Of a stretch of DNA of 64,000 nt, positions 63,737-64,000 are shown in pieces; the stretch's first letter is position 1, and the number at the start of each line of letters is the position of its first letter. A program made the position numbers and the translations under genes. This stretch comes from Mesorhizobium muleiense (GTDB lineage: Bacteria; Pseudomonadota; Alphaproteobacteria; Rhizobiales; Rhizobiaceae), in the NCBI RefSeq assembly GCF_900099905.1, contig NZ_FNEE01000004.1, positions 62,001 to 126,000 of the forward strand, given 5' to 3'. The notes beneath the pieces are model-generated. The model was not told the origin of the DNA. It saw only the letters and a program-made list of their open reading frames with translations, and made no database searches.

Positions 63737-64000
63737 TGACCAAGCACGCTCCAAACCTCAAGGCGCAGAAAATCGCTGGTGGCGTTGCCACCGACCAGCG
63801 TCATGATTCCGCGCACAAGCATGTCCGCGGCACGGCCGTCTATATCGATGACATGCCGGAATCATCCGGCATGCTGCATGGCTGCCTCGGGCTTTCGACG
63901 GCCACGCATGCCACCATCAGCAGCATGGACCTGGCGGCGGTGCGCGCAGCACCCGGCGTCGTCGACGTGCTGACGGCGAGCGACGTGCCGGGCGAAAACG
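63736..64000 (+). CDS. xdhB: Xanthine dehydrogenase large (molybdopterin) subunit, partial
   Basis: Only the first 88 codons lie in the window. The sequence (HDSAHKHVRGTAVYIDDMPE, then LHGCLGLSTATHA and APGVVDVLTASDVPGEN) is the N-terminal a/b hammerhead domain of the molybdenum subunit. The frame is open to the window end. It is coupled to xdhA (TGATG). Confidence 0.95.
   Translation, partial: MTKHAPNLKAQKIAGGVATDQRHDSAHKHVRGTAVYIDDMPESSGMLHGCLGLSTATHATISSMDLAAVRAAPGVVDVLTASDVPGEN

Overview
The window is a chromosomal segment of an alphaproteobacterium of the order Hyphomicrobiales, most likely Mesorhizobium or a close relative. The evidence is the high GC content with mostly ATGA-type gene overlaps, a complete aglR-EFGAK alpha-glucoside locus, three DUF680 genes (a family concentrated in Mesorhizobium), and several families of long palindromic intergenic repeats of the rhizobial RIME type. 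I see no rRNA, tRNA, transposase, integrase, prophage or CRISPR array. The window looks like stable chromosome with a dense set of catabolic operons.

Layout. 0.1-2.7 kb (minus): DUF2852 protein, BenE-type transporter, alpha/beta hydrolase. 2.8-9.7 kb (plus): translation block with infC (AUU start), two tandem isoprenylcysteine-methyltransferase-like membrane proteins, rpmI, rplT, then pheS-GFA-pheT behind an attenuator-like leader. 9.9-15.8 kb: aldo/keto reductase, LysR regulator, Gfo/Idh/MocA oxidoreductase, FAD dehydrogenase, HSL-type esterase. 16.0-23.8 kb: a compact minus-strand carnitine / gamma-butyrobetaine operon (3-dehydrocarnitine cleavage enzyme, PhnZ-like HD protein, L-carnitine dehydrogenase, acyl-CoA dehydrogenase, ADP-forming-type acyl-CoA synthetase, crotonase) with a divergent GlxA/CdhR-type regulator. 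24.2-27.5 kb: xylA and xylB. 27.5-33.9 kb: TPR protein, LysE exporter, L,D-transpeptidase, PPi-dependent phosphofructokinase, MBL hydrolase, sulfite-oxidase-like protein with a flavin reductase. 34.0-36.8 kb: a Rieske oxygenase plus reductase pair resembling glycine betaine monooxygenase, behind a cobalamin riboswitch. 37.2-38.1 kb: three DUF680 genes. 38.2-46.2 kb: agl locus. 46.3-49.0 kb: ECF sigma factor, membrane anti-sigma and secreted subtilase. 49.3-57.4 kb: CocE/NonD hydrolase, oligopeptide-type ABC importer and phosphodiesterase. 57.5-58.2 kb: MqsRA toxin-antitoxin. 58.2-64.0 kb: purine/ureide catabolism (xdhAB, uraH, puuE-uraD fusion, ureidoglycine aminohydrolase, allA and a coupled CDA-fold deaminase); xdhB runs off the window end.

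How the parts fit. The carnitine operon should yield glycine betaine (or betainyl-CoA), and the Rieske/reductase pair 13 kb away could start betaine demethylation. The B12 riboswitch in front of that pair suggests it is an O2-dependent, B12-independent replacement for a corrinoid-dependent step. The most novel-looking arrangement is the sigma/anti-sigma/subtilase trio: the extracytoplasmic domain of the anti-sigma resembles the propeptide of the protease encoded next to it, which suggests a propeptide-mimic signalling device. All functional calls come from reading sequence and motifs; no database search was run.
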